Source of the DNA: Frankiales bacterium
GTDB taxonomy: Bacteria > Actinomycetota > Actinomycetes > Mycobacteriales > SCTD01
DNA: 50,522 nt
NCBI GenBank assembly: GCA_025965935.1
Contig: JAOPVZ010000106.1
Coordinates: forward strand, 1-50,522
Direction: 5' to 3'
The notes below the pieces were generated by a model. It worked only from the letters and a program-made list of their open reading frames with translations. It was not told the DNA's origin and searched no databases. The translations under genes were made by a program, and so were the position numbers. Position 1 is the first letter of the stretch. Every line of letters begins with the position of its first letter. Below, piece by piece: positions 15,963 through 24,933 of the stretch.

Positions 15963-17284
15963 TGGGTGAGCCGGTCATGAGTCGGCGCAACAACCCGGCG
16001 GGACCGCCGCAGGGACCGCCGGGCGACGACACCGGCTGCCACGTCCTGCACGTGGACATGGACGCCTTCTACGCCAGCGTCGAGCTGCGCGACCGCCCCG
16101 AGCTGCGCGGCAAGCCCGTCATCGTGGGCGGCGGCGGGTCGCGCGGCGTGGTGCTGTCGGCGACCTACGAGGCGCGGGCGTTCGGGGTCACCTCGGCCAT
16201 GCCCATGGCCCGGGCCAGGCGGCTGTGCCCGCCGGCGATCGTCATCAGCCCGCAGCACGGGCGCTACTCGCAGGCGAGCGCCGGCGTCATGGAGGTCTTC
16301 CGCTCGATCACCCCGCTGGTCGAGCCTTTGTCGCTGGACGAGGCGTTCCTCGACGTCCGCGGCGCGGCCCGGCGCTTCGGGGGAGCCCGCCTGATCGGCG
16401 AGTACGTCCGCGCGACGGTCGAGGACGAGCAGGGGATCACCTGCTCGGTCGGGGTGGCCCCGACGAAGTTCCTCGCCAAGCTGGCGAGCGCGCACTGCAA
16501 GCCCGACGGGCTGCTGGTCGTGCCCGCCTCGGACGTCGTCGGCTTCCTGCACCCGCTGCCCGTGTCGGCGCTGTGGGGGGTCGGCGAGAAGACCGAGGAG
16601 GTGCTGCTCAAGCTGGGGCTGCGAACGGTCGGCGACCTCGCCTCGACACCGGTCGCCACCCTGCAGCGGGCTCTCGGGCCGGCGATGGGGGCGCACCTGT
16701 CCGCGCTGGCCTGGGGCCGCGACGAGCGGGTCGTCACCCCCTCGGAGCCCGAGAAGAGCATCGGGGCGGAGGAGACCTTCCCGGTCGACGTCGACGACCC
16801 CTCTGTCGTACGGCGGGAGCTGCTGCGGCTGTCGGAGCGGACCGCTGCCCGGCTGCGGTCCGCCGGGCAGGTCGGCCGCACCGTGTCGATCAAGGTGCGC
16901 TTCGCCGACTTCACGACGATCACCCGGTCCAAGACGCTGCGGGAGGCCACGGACGTGGGCCGCGTCGTCTACGACACGGCCCTCGGGCTCTACGAGGCGC
17001 TCGGCCTGGAGCGGGCCCGGCTGCGGCTGGTCGGCGTGCGGGTGGAGCAGCTCGTCGCCGTCGAGCGCGCCCCTCGCCAGCTGTTGCTGGGAGACAAGGA
17101 GATCGGCTGGCGGGAGGCCGAGCAGGCCGTCGACCGGGCGGCCCACCGGTTCGGGGCCGGCGCCGTCCGCCCCGCTGCGTTGGTCGAGCCGGACGACCCG
17201 CTCCGGGGAGCTCAAGCAGGGAAAAGGCCTGAGAAACCTGTGAAGCAGCCCTATCAACGGCCGCGATCTGGGGACTCCTCATGA
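15962..17284 (+). CDS. dinB: DNA polymerase IV (Y family)
   Basis: The 440-residue Y-family translesion polymerase has catalytic carboxylates in VLHVDMDAFYASVE (about residue 31) and PLSLDEAFLDV (about 125), followed by thumb helix-hairpin-helix (VSALWGVGEKTEEVLLKLGL) and the little-finger domain. A RQLLLGD segment near residue 378 could be a beta-clamp binding motif. The GTG start at 15962 overlaps the methyltransferase stop by one base; ATG 15977 is an alternative. Placement behind dnaE2 in an SOS-headed cassette is notable because actinobacterial mutasomes normally use ImuB, a catalytically dead Y-family protein; here the active-site acids are intact, so this is a working Pol IV rather than ImuB. 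Confidence 0.93.
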   Translation: MGEPVMSRRNNPAGPPQGPPGDDTGCHVLHVDMDAFYASVELRDRPELRGKPVIVGGGGSRGVVLSATYEARAFGVTSAMPMARARRLCPPAIVISPQHGRYSQASAGVMEVFRSITPLVEPLSLDEAFLDVRGAARRFGGARLIGEYVRATVEDEQGITCSVGVAPTKFLAKLASAHCKPDGLLVVPASDVVGFLHPLPVSALWGVGEKTEEVLLKLGLRTVGDLASTPVATLQRALGPAMGAHLSALAWGRDERVVTPSEPEKSIGAEETFPVDVDDPSVVRRELLRLSERTAARLRSAGQVGRTVSIKVRFADFTTITRSKTLREATDVGRVVYDTALGLYEALGLERARLRLVGVRVEQLVAVERAPRQLLLGDKEIGWREAEQAVDRAAHRFGAGAVRPAALVEPDDPLRGAQAGKRPEKPVKQPYQRPRSGDSS

Positions 17285-17303
17285 CGAGAACGGCTGCGGG
17301 ACC

Positions 17304-17309
17304 TACAGT
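17304..17309 (+). promoter_or_regulatory. -10 box upstream of the DUF3040 gene
   Basis: TACAGT matches TANNNT and lies 41 nt before the GTG start, in the 66-bp gap after dinB. No clear -35 hexamer. Confidence 0.35.
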
Positions 17310-17350
17310 AGAGGGGTCCGGCCCGGTACGAGGATCTGGAGGCAGCCACC

Positions 17351-17761
17351 GTGCCTCTCTCTGAGCACGAGCAGCGACTGCTCGACCAGATCGAGCGTGC
17401 CCTCTATGCCGAGGACCCGAAGTTCGCCACGACCGTTCGCAGCACCGACCTCCGCACGCACATGCGCCGCCGGATCATCCGGATGGTCGTGCTGTTCGTG
17501 ATCGGCTTCGTGATGATGCTGGTCGGCGTCATCGTGCGGGTCATCCCGGTCAGCGTGATCGGCTTCGGCGTCGCCCTGCTCGCGATGCTGCTCGGCGCCA
17601 ACGCCTACAAGCGGATGAACGGTGGCCCTGCGCTGCGGACGGTCGACGGCCCGCCGCGCACCTCCCGCAAGAAGCAGAAGAGCAAGTCCGGGGGATCCGC
17701 GAAGGACCGCCTCGAGGAGCGTTGGCGCAAGCGCTGGGAAGAGCGCGGCGGATCTCAGTAG
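17351..17761 (+). CDS. DUF3040 membrane protein
   Basis: The 136-residue protein starts MPLSEHEQRLLDQIERALYAEDPKFA, the hallmark of the actinobacterial DUF3040 family. Two adjacent transmembrane helices span about residues 40-82 (MVVLFVIGFVMMLVGVIV and VSVIGFGVALLAMLLG), and the C-terminal tail is strongly basic (Lys/Arg-rich), probably cytosolic. The start is GTG 17351 with TCTGGAGGC as ribosome binding site, and a TACAGT box lies at 17304-17309. No function is established for the family. It often sits near dinB and mraZ in this phylum, as here. Confidence 0.88.
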   Translation: MPLSEHEQRLLDQIERALYAEDPKFATTVRSTDLRTHMRRRIIRMVVLFVIGFVMMLVGVIVRVIPVSVIGFGVALLAMLLGANAYKRMNGGPALRTVDGPPRTSRKKQKSKSGGSAKDRLEERWRKRWEERGGSQ

Positions 17762-17791
17762 CCCCGGCGATGTCCGCCGCGGCCGCCGCGA

Positions 17792-20170
17792 TCAGCGGAC
17801 GGCGCGCCGGCGGATCGGCCTCGTGATGGCGGCGATGCTGTCGTCGACGGCGTCCATGATCCGGCTCAGCCGGGAGCCGAGCGACGTGCCCGCCCACCGC
17901 AGGGTCGACGGCGGGAACAGCACCGCCCGCAGCCGTACGGAGCGCGGCGCCCGCGCCTGCAGCGCGGACCGCACGAGGGCGACGTCGAGCGAGAGGTCCT
18001 CACGCGCCTGCCGCTCGGGCGGTGCGTAGCGGGCCCGCTCGGTCGCGGCCGCGATCCGGGACAGCGCCTGGGTGGCTGGTTCGCCCAGCGGCACGCCGCT
18101 CGACAGCCGGGCCGCGGCGGCGCGTGGGGAGTCGGCGCCCTGCCAGGTCCAGCCGACGTCGGTGCCGTCGTCGACCAGCTGCTCCCACGGTGTGAGGGGA
18201 TCCGCGTCCGCCCAGCGGAACCGACGTCGCAGCACCGTGAGGCCGAACGGGAGCACCAGCAGGACCGCGGCGACGACCGGTGCCACGAGCCAGGGCGATG
18301 GCCCCGAGCTGCCGGATGACTGCGTCGTGCCCGCCGCGGTGCCGCCGGCGTCCCCGTTGAGGATCCTCGCGATGCCGGGCGGCAGGCTGGCCGTCGGCTT
18401 GGGGCCGGCCGTCGCGGTGGCACTGGGGCCCGGAACCGTCGGGTTCCCCTGACCGGGGACCGGCAGCGCCGAGGTGTAGCCAGGGATCGAGGCCTGGCTG
18501 GCGTCGGGGGTCGGCTCGAAGCGCACCCAGCCGGTCCCGGCGAACCACGCCTCCGGCCACGCGTGCGCCTCCTGCGACGTGACCTCGTAGAAGGTGCTGC
18601 CGTCGCTGGCGGTCTGCTTCACGCCGGGAGTGAAGCCGACGGCCACGCGGGACGGGATCCCGGCCACGCGCAGCATGACGGCCATCGCGGTGGCGTACTG
18701 CTCGCAGAAGCCGTGCTTGCCCTGCAGGAAGGCGACCAGCTTGTCCTGGCCGGGCAGCGCCTGGGTGGCCTGCAGGTCGTACTTGAAGGCGGGGTTGCGG
18801 GCGAAGTAGTCCTGGATGGCGACGGCCTCGTCGTACTCGGTGGTCTTCCCCTTCACGACCTGGTCGGTCAGCGTCTGGACGAAGTGGTCGACGGTCAGCG
18901 GCCGGTCGTACACGGCCCGGACGTCGGCGGGGACGTTGTCGAGGCTGGCGACCTGCAGCGTGGAGCGGTCCGGCAGGGCCCGGCTGGCCTGGACCTTGTA
19001 GGTCGTCACGTCCTTGGTGCTCTGCCCGGGTGAGAAGACCGTCTGGCTGCGCTTCTCCCACACCCAGGACGGGTCGACGTTGACCTTCGTCGGGCCGTAG
19101 GGAACCGGCAGCCAGTGGATGTCGAGGGCCTTGTCCCGCAGGGCGACCCGCATCGTGAAGTCGTCGTGCGCGCCCAGCTGGTCGCTCGACGGCGGGATGC
19201 CGTTGCGGACCTGGGCCTTCTTGGGGTCCGCCCGTAGCTCGGTCGCCGACCAGGTGCCGTCGGCGTAGCTGTCGAGGGTGGTCATCCTGATGTAGTCCGG
19301 CTGCGGGTCGCTGGTCACGTAGTCGAACAGCGGCACCCGCACCTTGTTGTCGAGGAAGCCCTGCAGCTTGGTGATGGGGTTGTAGGTGAGCACCCGCTGG
19401 GATCCGCCGCTGCCGCCCGAGCCGCTGCCACCACCGCCGCCGCCGACGAGGCGGTGGTCGAGGCCCGGCGTCAGCCAAGGGACGATCACCGCGGCACCCA
19501 CCGCGGCCACGCCGATGCGGCGGCCCACCCGTCCGAGGCTGCTGTCGTCCCCGCCTGGTCGGGCCCCCGGCAGTGCGGACCGCATGGGCGTGCCCCAGCG
19601 GCCGACGCGCTCGCTGCCCTCGACGAGGAGCAGCCCCAGCCAGCCGATGGCGCCGAGGACGAACGGCAGCCCACCGATGCCGCCAGGGAGTACGGCGGAG
19701 GGGACCGCCAGCAGGACGAGCAGCGGCAGACCCGAGACTGCCGCCCGGTCGAGCACGACGGCGACCAGGTCGACGGCCAGCGCCACGGCCCCGACGCCTG
19801 CGGCGGTGAGCAGCTCCAGCCCGTGCGACACCGGTACCGGGGGTCCGTAGTGCTGGATGTTGTTCTGGGCCTGGTCCCACAGCGAGCGCAGGGCATCGCC
19901 GGTGCCGCTGGTCGGGATGACGCCGGCGGACATCGTGTCGCCGACGAAGACCACCAGCAGGTAGGCGACCAGCAGCACCAGCGCGATCAGCGGCTGCAGG
20001 CTGCGCGGCACACCGAGCCGGCGGGTCAGCACCCCGCTGACCACGACGACCAGGATCGCGCCGAGCGACGAGAGCATCCAGTGGCTGCCGGCGTAGATCG
20101 GGGACAGCGCCGACATGGCGAGCGCCACCGCGACGCCGGCGGCCAGGGTGAGCTGCTCCTTGATGCTCAT
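17792..20170 (-). CDS. TgpA-type transmembrane transglutaminase-like protein
   Basis: The 792-residue protein has about six N-terminal membrane helices (residues 5-190), a large outer domain with a transglutaminase-like fold, and another helix near residue 610 before a cytosolic DUF4129-like tail. Catalytic triad residues are visible: Cys in HGFCEQYATAMAV, His in SQEAHAWPEAW and Asp/Glu around VRFEPTPDAS. The start MSIKEQLTLAAG at ATG 20170 overlaps the DUF58 stop (ATGA); the ORF track's extension to 20665 runs through DUF58 in another frame. It forms an operon with MoxR and DUF58 genes, a common trio whose likely role is cell-envelope protein processing. The substrate is unknown. Confidence 0.9.
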   Translation of the reverse strand: MSIKEQLTLAAGVAVALAMSALSPIYAGSHWMLSSLGAILVVVVSGVLTRRLGVPRSLQPLIALVLLVAYLLVVFVGDTMSAGVIPTSGTGDALRSLWDQAQNNIQHYGPPVPVSHGLELLTAAGVGAVALAVDLVAVVLDRAAVSGLPLLVLLAVPSAVLPGGIGGLPFVLGAIGWLGLLLVEGSERVGRWGTPMRSALPGARPGGDDSSLGRVGRRIGVAAVGAAVIVPWLTPGLDHRLVGGGGGGSGSGGSGGSQRVLTYNPITKLQGFLDNKVRVPLFDYVTSDPQPDYIRMTTLDSYADGTWSATELRADPKKAQVRNGIPPSSDQLGAHDDFTMRVALRDKALDIHWLPVPYGPTKVNVDPSWVWEKRSQTVFSPGQSTKDVTTYKVQASRALPDRSTLQVASLDNVPADVRAVYDRPLTVDHFVQTLTDQVVKGKTTEYDEAVAIQDYFARNPAFKYDLQATQALPGQDKLVAFLQGKHGFCEQYATAMAVMLRVAGIPSRVAVGFTPGVKQTASDGSTFYEVTSQEAHAWPEAWFAGTGWVRFEPTPDASQASIPGYTSALPVPGQGNPTVPGPSATATAGPKPTASLPPGIARILNGDAGGTAAGTTQSSGSSGPSPWLVAPVVAAVLLVLPFGLTVLRRRFRWADADPLTPWEQLVDDGTDVGWTWQGADSPRAAAARLSSGVPLGEPATQALSRIAAATERARYAPPERQAREDLSLDVALVRSALQARAPRSVRLRAVLFPPSTLRWAGTSLGSRLSRIMDAVDDSIAAITRPIRRRAVR

Positions 20171-21450
20171 CGGACCGCCGTCTCGGCACGGGCGGCGACC
20201 GTGGCGGCGAGGGGCCAGACCGAGGCCAGCGTCGTGCCGTGCTCGACCCGCAGCACCCGCCAGCCGGCGGCCGCGAGCAGGCTGGCCGAGGACTCGTAGG
20301 CCTGCTTGGCCTCCTCCCGTCGCCGCGGGCCGCTGGGGGCCCAGCTCTCGGCGTCGACCAGGACCGCGACGCACGCGCCTGCGCCGTGCCGGAGCCGGGC
20401 GAGCCGTTCCGCGTCGTCGGGGCGCAGGGAGCCGACCACTGCGACCAGCACGCCATCGACTCCGTTGCGACGGAGCTGGCCGGTGGCTGCCTCGAGCGAC
20501 TCGGCCCGCGACGACGCGACGCCGGCCAGCGCGTCCAGCACCGCGCCCTCGCTCGACGGCACCGAGACCGGGACCAGGTCGACGCCGTTGTCCAGCAGCA
20601 CGCGCAGCCCGTAACCCGCGCGGCCGAGGTTCACAGCGATGCTCGCGACGCCGCTGACCGCCCACTCGAAGGACGAGCCCGGACCGTCGCCGCGGTGCGC
20701 GACGACCCGGCTGTCGAGCAGCACGGTCGCCCGGCTCTGGAACGGCTGCTCCTCTCGGCGGACCATCAGCTCGCCGACCCGGGCCGTGGAGCGCCAGTGC
20801 ACCTTGCGCAGGTCGTCGCCGTGCCGGTACTCACGGGTGGCCGCGTCGTCGGAACCGGTTGCCGCGATGGAGCGGGCGGTCGCGTCGCCACCGCCGGTCC
20901 AGTCGCCACCCAGCCGGATCGTCGGCAGCGGCGACACCGTGGGGGTGACGATCAGGTCGTCGGTGGAGGAGAAGGAGCGGCTCATCTCCACGAGCCCGAA
21001 GGGATCGGTGAGGCGGACCGACAGCGGCCCGACCCGGTAGCGGCCGCGGACGTCTGCGCGGACGGGGTAGCTGACCTCGCGGACACCCTTGGGCTCCACC
21101 CGGTCGAGCACGAACCGCGGCCTGCCGCCCAGGACGTAGGGGAGCGCGTCCTCCATGAGCAGCACGCCGCTGGAGATCTTGGAGACGTTGTCGAGCCGGA
21201 GCCGCACGGTCGCCGGCCGGCCCGCCTCGACGCGCGGCGGGTCGAGCAGCCTCGCGCAGGCCAGCCGGTAGCGCGTGCGCGCGACCACGAAGACCGCCGC
21301 GAGTGGCAGGAAGATGAGGAACACGGCGGCGCGCAGCAGGTCACGCTGCCCGAGCAGGACGGCGCAGGCCGCGAGTGCCAGTCCCGCGGCGAGCAGGCAG
21401 CGCCCGCGGGTCGTGAGACCCGAGAGCGCGCGCCCGACCGCACCCGGCAC
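20167..21450 (-). CDS. DUF58 protein (MoxR partner)
   Basis: The 427-residue protein has two N-terminal membrane helices (about residues 16-32 and 36-52), a beta-sandwich section, then the DUF58 signature region with GSDDAATREYRHGDDLRKVHWRSTAR and the vWA-like C-terminal part. It begins at GTG 21450, five bases after the moxR stop, and its own stop overlaps the transglutaminase start. MoxR AAA+ ATPases are thought to act as chaperones on vWA/DUF58 partners at the membrane; the operon order moxR-DUF58-transglutaminase fits that scheme. Confidence 0.9.
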   Translation of the reverse strand: MPGAVGRALSGLTTRGRCLLAAGLALAACAVLLGQRDLLRAAVFLIFLPLAAVFVVARTRYRLACARLLDPPRVEAGRPATVRLRLDNVSKISSGVLLMEDALPYVLGGRPRFVLDRVEPKGVREVSYPVRADVRGRYRVGPLSVRLTDPFGLVEMSRSFSSTDDLIVTPTVSPLPTIRLGGDWTGGGDATARSIAATGSDDAATREYRHGDDLRKVHWRSTARVGELMVRREEQPFQSRATVLLDSRVVAHRGDGPGSSFEWAVSGVASIAVNLGRAGYGLRVLLDNGVDLVPVSVPSSEGAVLDALAGVASSRAESLEAATGQLRRNGVDGVLVAVVGSLRPDDAERLARLRHGAGACVAVLVDAESWAPSGPRRREEAKQAYESSASLLAAAGWRVLRVEHGTTLASVWPLAATVAARAETAVR

Positions 21451-21455
21451 GACGG

Positions 21456-22454
<999 letters not shown>

Positions 22455-22799
22455 GGGATTCCTCCTGGGCTCCGGGTCAGAAAGCGCGCTGTCGAGCAGT
22501 CGTGGGAGCGGTCGGTCGGCAGGCCGGCCTGGCGCTGGCACCAATCCTGACAGCACTCCTCCGCTGCTCTCCTCCAGCATGCGCCACGAGCCGCCGACGC
22601 GCTGCCTGAATGCCCACCACTTCCCACCACCCCGACGCTCCAGCGCGCTGAGCGGTTCCCTCCGGGACCTCCCGGGAGGCAGGAGGGTGTGCCGCAGTTC
22701 CGCGCGGTGCTCCCGGCAGCCAGCTCTCCTCCACCTGCCCTCCACGGCTCTGACCTGCGGCTTTCCCTCCGATTCACCCGCTCGTGCCGCCGTACATCG

Positions 22800-22827
22800 T
22801 TGACAGTGGGTAGTAGTGGAGTAACGT
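22800..22827 (+). promoter_or_regulatory. mraZ promoter (TTGACA-N16-TAACGT)
   Basis: TTGACA at 22800-22805 and TAACGT at 22822-22827 form a good housekeeping-type promoter, 48 bp before the mraZ start. It overlaps the MraZ-box repeats. The rest of the 420-bp gap between moxR and mraZ (22455-22874) shows no gene; a CCCA pair with 10-bp spacing near 22613-22626 is described under findings. Confidence 0.75.
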
Positions 22828-22830
22828 GGG
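22806..22830 (+). promoter_or_regulatory. MraZ-binding box: three GTGG(G/A) repeats, 10-bp period
   Basis: GTGGG (22806), GTGGA (22816) and GTGGG (22826) repeat at exact 10-bp spacing, matching the TGGG-N6 direct-repeat operator described for MraZ in E. coli. Because it overlaps the promoter spacer and -10 box, MraZ would repress its own operon. Confidence 0.8.
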
Positions 22831-22874
22831 GCACACGGGAGGCGAGTGGCTCCTCGGGGGAGGTGGGCGAGGTC

Positions 22875-23306
22875 GTGTTCCTCGGTACCCACACCCCGAA
22901 GTTGGACGAGAAGGGCCGGCTGTTCCTGCCGGCCAGGTTTCGGGAGGAGCTGGCGGAGGGCGTGGTGATCACCAAGGGGCAGGAGCATTGCCTCTACGTG
23001 TTCCGGCGCGCTGACTTCACCGAGCAGGCCGCGAAGCTGCAGGCCGCCCCGATCACTGCCAAGGCGGCCCGCGACTTCGGCCGCATGCTGTTCGCCGGCG
23101 CGGTGGACGACGCCCCCGACAAGCAGGGCCGGGTCACCGTCCCGGCACCGCTTCGCGCGTACGCGGGCCTGACCAAGGACTGCGTCGTGATCGGCGCCAA
23201 CACCCGCCTGGAGATCTGGGACGCCGCCACCTGGGCGACCTACGAGTCCGAGCAGGACGTCGCCTTCGCCGAGCAGGCCGAGGAGGTCGTCCCGGGCCTG
23301 TTCTGA
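22875..23306 (+). CDS. mraZ: Transcriptional regulator MraZ
   Basis: The 143-residue protein begins [26 protein letters not shown], with two AbrB-like (SpoVT-type) repeats: [13 protein letters not shown] at the N-terminus and [13 protein letters not shown] at about residue 82, the two DNA-contact DxxGR signatures of MraZ. It forms ring-shaped oligomers and represses the dcw operon. GTG 22875 is chosen by family alignment; the ORF track start at 22689 adds low-complexity sequence crossing the promoter. Its operator lies about 45-70 bp upstream, so autoregulation is strongly suggested. Confidence 0.96.
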   Translation: MFLGTHTPKLDEKGRLFLPARFREELAEGVVITKGQEHCLYVFRRADFTEQAAKLQAAPITAKAARDFGRMLFAGAVDDAPDKQGRVTVPAPLRAYAGLTKDCVVIGANTRLEIWDAATWATYESEQDVAFAEQAEEVVPGLF

Positions 23307-23351
23307 CAGACGAGACAGCGAGATCCCTGCGGTCTGGCCTCCGACCGCTCC

Positions 23352-23387
23352 TCCTCCCTGGCACACCTTCCCCGGTGCCAGGCGGGG
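23352..23387 (+). ncRNA. Hairpin in the mraZ-rsmH leader, candidate mraW RNA motif
   Basis: In the 143-nt gap between mraZ and rsmH, CCTGGCAC pairs with GTGCCAGG around a C-rich loop (ACCTTCCCCG), extended by CTCCTC/GGGGGAG at the base. A conserved structured RNA, the mraW motif, is known upstream of mraW (rsmH) in actinobacteria; location and hairpin fit, but I cannot confirm the consensus. The loop CCCC could also pair with the GGGG of the rsmH ribosome binding site (GAAGGGG). Confidence 0.45.
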
Positions 23388-23449
23388 GAGCGGGCGGGGA
23401 CCAGGGAGCAGGGCCAAGACAGCCAGCCAGACGAAGGGGTCGAGACCAG

Positions 23450-24397
23450 ATGCAGGAGCCCGCGCACGTACCCGTGCTGCTGGATCGCTGCGTCGGCCTG
23501 CTCGCCCCTGCGCTGCTGTCCGACACCGACGTGGTCGTCGACTGCACGCTCGGGATGGGCGGGCACGCCGAGGCGCTGCTGGCCCGCACACCGGCCCGGC
23601 TGGTCGGCCTCGACCGGGACCCGGAGGCGCTGCGGCGCTCGACGGACCGCCTCGCCCCGTTCGGGGAGCGGGTCACGCTGGTCCACGCCGTCTACGACGC
23701 CCTGCCGCAAGTCCTCGCCGACCTCGGACTCGAGACGGTGCAGGGGATCCTGTTCGACCTGGGTGTCAGCTCGCTCCAGCTCGACGAGGCGGACCGCGGC
23801 TTCTCCTACGCGCAGGACGCGCCGCTCGACATGCGGATGGACCCGACCACCGGCATCAGCGCCGCCGACGTCGTCAACAGCTATGACGGCCGTGCGCTCG
23901 CCAAGCTCCTCAGGGAGTACGGCGATGAGCGGTTCGCCTCCCGGATCGCCGACGCCATCGTGCGTGAGCGGCAGAAGGCGCCGCTGACCTCGAGCGCCCG
24001 GCTCGCGGAACTGGTCCGGGACGCGATCCCGGCCGCTACCCGGCGTACCGGTGGTCACCCGGCCAAGCGCACCTTCCAGGCGCTGCGCATCGAGGTGAAC
24101 GACGAGCTCGGCGTGCTGCGCCGCGCGGTCCCCGCCGCCCTCGACGCGCTGTCCGTCGGCGGCCGGATCGTCGTGATGAGCTACCAGTCGCTCGAGGACA
24201 AGATCGTCAAGGCGGCGCTGGTCGCGCGGTCCACGAGCGACGTGCCCGTCGACCTGCCGTTCGTGCCCGAGGGCCACCAGCCCGAGCTCCGGCTCCTCGT
24301 CCGCGGCTCCGAGCAGGCCTCGGACGCCGAGGTCGCCGCGAACCCGCGGGCCCAGTCGGTGCGGCTGCGCGCCGCCGAGAAGGTGCGTGCCGCATGA
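23450..24397 (+). CDS. rsmH: 16S rRNA (cytosine-1402-N4) methyltransferase
   Basis: The 315-residue protein (MraW/RsmH) has the family opening [16 protein letters not shown] motif [16 protein letters not shown], the [22 protein letters not shown] block, PLDMRMDP and [13 protein letters not shown]. It methylates N4 of C1402 in the ribosomal P site. ATG 23450 is chosen because it matches the family start and follows GAAGGGG at 10 nt; the ORF track's 23375 start runs through the leader hairpin. Its stop overlaps the ftsL start (ATGA). Confidence 0.96.
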   Translation: MQEPAHVPVLLDRCVGLLAPALLSDTDVVVDCTLGMGGHAEALLARTPARLVGLDRDPEALRRSTDRLAPFGERVTLVHAVYDALPQVLADLGLETVQGILFDLGVSSLQLDEADRGFSYAQDAPLDMRMDPTTGISAADVVNSYDGRALAKLLREYGDERFASRIADAIVRERQKAPLTSSARLAELVRDAIPAATRRTGGHPAKRTFQALRIEVNDELGVLRRAVPAALDALSVGGRIVVMSYQSLEDKIVKAALVARSTSDVPVDLPFVPEGHQPELRLLVRGSEQASDAEVAANPRAQSVRLRAAEKVRAA

Positions 24398-24933
24398 GTG
24401 CCGCCCCGCTCGAGCGATCCCCCCGGGTCATGCCACTGCGCTCGCCGCTGCCGAAGGAGGCGCCCAAGCGCACCTCCCCGCTGCGGGTCGTCCCGCCGCG
24501 CCGCTCGTCGGCCGCCAAGGCGCCGTTCGCGGTGATGCTCGTCGTGCTCCTGGGCGGTGGGCTGCTCGGGCTGCTGCTCCTCAACACCCTGGTCGCGCAG
24601 CAGAGCTTCTCGATCCACGACCTGAGCGCCAAGGACAAGGCGCTCCAGCAGCGCGAGCAGGACCTGTCGAGCCAGGTGCAGGCCCTCGAGGCGCCCGCAT
24701 CCCTGGCCGCGCGCGCCACGGCGCTGCACATGGTGCCGAGCGGGCCGCCCGCCTTCCTCCGGCTGTCCGACGGCAAGGTCCTCGGCGACCCGCAGGCCGG
24801 GGCGGCCCCCACGGTCGTGAAGCCGGTCGTGAAGCCCGCCGCACCCACCGGCTCCACGACCTGGACCGGTCCCAAGCCGCCCACCACCACCAGCACGACG
24901 ACCGTCGTCAAGCCCACGGGAGCGCACCGGTGA
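24394..24933 (+). CDS. ftsL: FtsL-like septum protein
   Basis: The 179-residue bitopic protein has a basic cytosolic N-terminus (about 45 residues), one transmembrane helix ([23 protein letters not shown]), then a short coiled coil ([43 protein letters not shown]). This is the actinobacterial FtsL layout, which with FtsB and FtsQ activates FtsW/FtsI. The C-terminus adds an unusual Pro/Thr/Lys tail ([17 protein letters not shown]) that should lie outside the membrane. It is identified by position between rsmH and ftsI plus topology, since FtsL sequence is poorly conserved. It overlaps its neighbours by 4 nt at both ends (ATGA, GTGA). Confidence 0.88.
   Translation: MSAAPLERSPRVMPLRSPLPKEAPKRTSPLRVVPPRRSSAAKAPFAVMLVVLLGGGLLGLLLLNTLVAQQSFSIHDLSAKDKALQQREQDLSSQVQALEAPASLAARATALHMVPSGPPAFLRLSDGKVLGDPQAGAAPTVVKPVVKPAAPTGSTTWTGPKPPTTTSTTTVVKPTGAHR

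Noticed and set aside
17770-17802. Terminator between DUF3040 and the transglutaminase gene
   Set aside because: Short complementary GC stretches (GTCCGC/GCGGAC, CGCGGC/GCCGCG) exist, but they compete with each other and overlap the coding end, so I could not support a definite hairpin.
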